DNA from: CAG-1000 sp964545285
Lineage (GTDB): Bacteria > Bacillota_I > Bacilli_A > RF39 > UBA660
Length of the DNA stretch: 43,902 nt
Direction: 5' to 3'
Assembly: GCA_964545285.1 (NCBI GenBank)
Contig: CAZJEW010000007.1
Coordinates: 1 to 43,902, forward strand
In this document: positions 43,123 to 43,902 of the stretch, in pieces
Layout of the letters: each line of letters opens with the position of its first letter
How positions within the stretch are numbered: the first letter of the stretch is position 1
Translations under genes and position numbers: made by a program
Notes under the pieces: model-generated
What the model saw: the letters and a program-made list of their open reading frames with translations, nothing else
What the model was told of the DNA's origin: nothing
Databases searched by the model: none

Positions 43123-43803
43123 TTATTCAGTTTCAATTTTATATCCATCTTTAACATGACTATATGTTCCAACTACATCACCATCAGAATATAATTTTAA
43201 TATATCATTATCAATTACATATGTGTAAGTTGTTTCTTTACCAGTATATTTATTTTGTAGTGTTAATTCTTTGTTAGTTCCCTCCCAATCATATGGAGTT
43301 AAAATATAAAATAACTTATCATTTGTATTATAAAAACCAGAACCACTATTTTGATCACTGTCTAATACAAATGCACTACCAGTTTCAGAATACCATACTC
43401 CTTTTAATGATGAATCCTTATTACCTGAAAGTTTTTCAAATACTTGAGTTCCTTTTATTACAAATTCAGTACTATCTCCTGATGAATTAGTAATTTTATA
43501 TGCATGATTTTCTAAATCACAACTTATTGAATAATTATAATCATATGTAATATCATCAATAGCATAGTGTAAATAAATTGTTCCTTCAGTTATTCTCCAT
43601 GTAGTAGTATAATCTAGACTATTGAGATGAGCTATACCAGTGCCATCTTCATTAAAAGTATATATAGTAGATATATTGCCTTTCTTTTCCCAAGGTCCAG
43701 CCTTAACCATCATTTCTTCACATGAACTATATTTTTCTACCTTAGTACATCCAAATAATAAGATACAACTAAAAAGCATAAATGCAAACATTATTTTCTT
43801 CAT
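43123..43803 (-). CDS. Putative lipoprotein with tandem beta-rich domains
   Basis: 226 residues from ATG 43803 (AAGGAGAGTATT upstream). The lipoprotein signal peptide MKKIMFAFMLFSCILLFGC has its lipidated Cys at 19. The mature part has two similar lipocalin-like/DUF5640-like segments: PWEKKGNISTIYTFNEDGTG with TWRITEGTIYLHY, and GVWYSETGSAFVLDSDQNSG with YVIDNDILKLYSD. This pattern (W-x..-F-x-DG-x-G, then W-x-x-x-x-x-x-L-x-L) is common in Bacillota lipocalin-like lipoproteins of unknown role. An earlier in-frame ATG (43851) is less likely. Confidence 0.8.
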   Translation of the reverse strand: MKKIMFAFMLFSCILLFGCTKVEKYSSCEEMMVKAGPWEKKGNISTIYTFNEDGTGIAHLNSLDYTTTWRITEGTIYLHYAIDDITYDYNYSISCDLENHAYKITNSSGDSTEFVIKGTQVFEKLSGNKDSSLKGVWYSETGSAFVLDSDQNSGSGFYNTNDKLFYILTPYDWEGTNKELTLQNKYTGKETTYTYVIDNDILKLYSDGDVVGTYSHVKDGYKIETE

Positions 43804-43825
43804 AATACTCTCCTTATATAATATC

Positions 43826-43834
43826 ATTATATCA
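43826..43834 (-). promoter_or_regulatory. Extended -10 before the last lipoprotein gene
   Basis: TGATATAAT on minus, 22 bases upstream of ATG 43803, the same extended -10 seen before recG and the NifU-like gene. Confidence 0.6.
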
Positions 43835-43902
43835 CTACTAGAAGATTTCATATAACAAACATATTATTAAATGTAAACATAATGATTGCTCTCTTCAGGG
43901 GG

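Noticed and set aside
43870..43902. CTTCAGGGGG at the window end resembling the loop CTCAGGGGG of the RNA candidate
   Set aside because: Only about nine shared bases, no matching stem visible before the window ends; cannot be assessed.

Overview
The window looks like chromosome of an anaerobic, very AT-rich, low-GC Gram-positive bacterium, most plausibly an uncultured gut member of the Bacilli (RF39, Erysipelotrichales or a similar lineage). The signs are a YunB/YutD/DUF1292 set typical of Bacillota, lipoproteins with Bacillota-style lipoboxes, pyruvate:ferredoxin oxidoreductase, a small ferredoxin, strong AGGAGG-type ribosome sites and a recurrent GGTGAT-N4-ATG start context. UppP, a PBP5-type carboxypeptidase and cell-wall hydrolases show that it has a wall. 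TGA is used as stop (for example at the ends of the PrgI-like and VirB4-N genes) and tryptophan is TGG, so the code is 11 and not the mycoplasma code. Nearly all genes are on the minus strand; only ferredoxin, uppP, a pilin-like gene and a putative RNA are on plus. No intergenic gap exceeds 300 bases; the largest (27210-27424) holds the RNA.

Layout. 1-9.2 kb is housekeeping: an acidic protein cut by the window edge, DUF1292, YutD, YunB, a tail-anchored protein, ferredoxin, RluB-type pseudouridine synthase, D-Ala-D-Ala carboxypeptidase, lipoprotein, a small membrane/cytosolic pair, UppP, RmuC, a VTT-domain membrane protein and a mini-rhodanese. 9.3-20.7 kb is a compact type IV secretion locus, transcribed right to left: VirB6-like channel protein, PrgI-like protein, VirB4 split into an N-domain protein and an ATPase, a 1182-residue SpoIID plus NlpC/P60 wall hydrolase, a lipoprotein, and a VirD4 coupling ATPase with a long acidic tail. 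It has no relaxase, integrase or repeats beside it and sits between ordinary chromosomal genes (recG-yebC upstream, rhodanese/VTT/rmuC downstream). An internal terminator splits it into two parts.

24-33 kb is a surface-protein region: a type IV prepilin N-terminus fused to a Pmp-like beta-helix, a secreted/anchored protein of unknown function broken by a 1-nt frameshift in its signal peptide, a structured small RNA candidate with its own strong promoter, PFOR, a large DUF6273-like surface protein and a small exported protein. Two of these genes appear to start with ATA. 33-44 kb holds an autoregulated MarR / heterodimeric ABC exporter operon, a GGGtGRT / NifU-like pair of obscure Fe-S function, a 519-residue unknown protein, an exported rhodanese plus thioredoxin-fold pair, a membrane-bound Xre regulator and two lipoproteins.

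The best candidates for something undescribed are the relaxase-less T4SS with its unusual hydrolase, the RNA at 27.30-27.44 kb, and the ATA starts / frameshift that hit the exported-protein genes.
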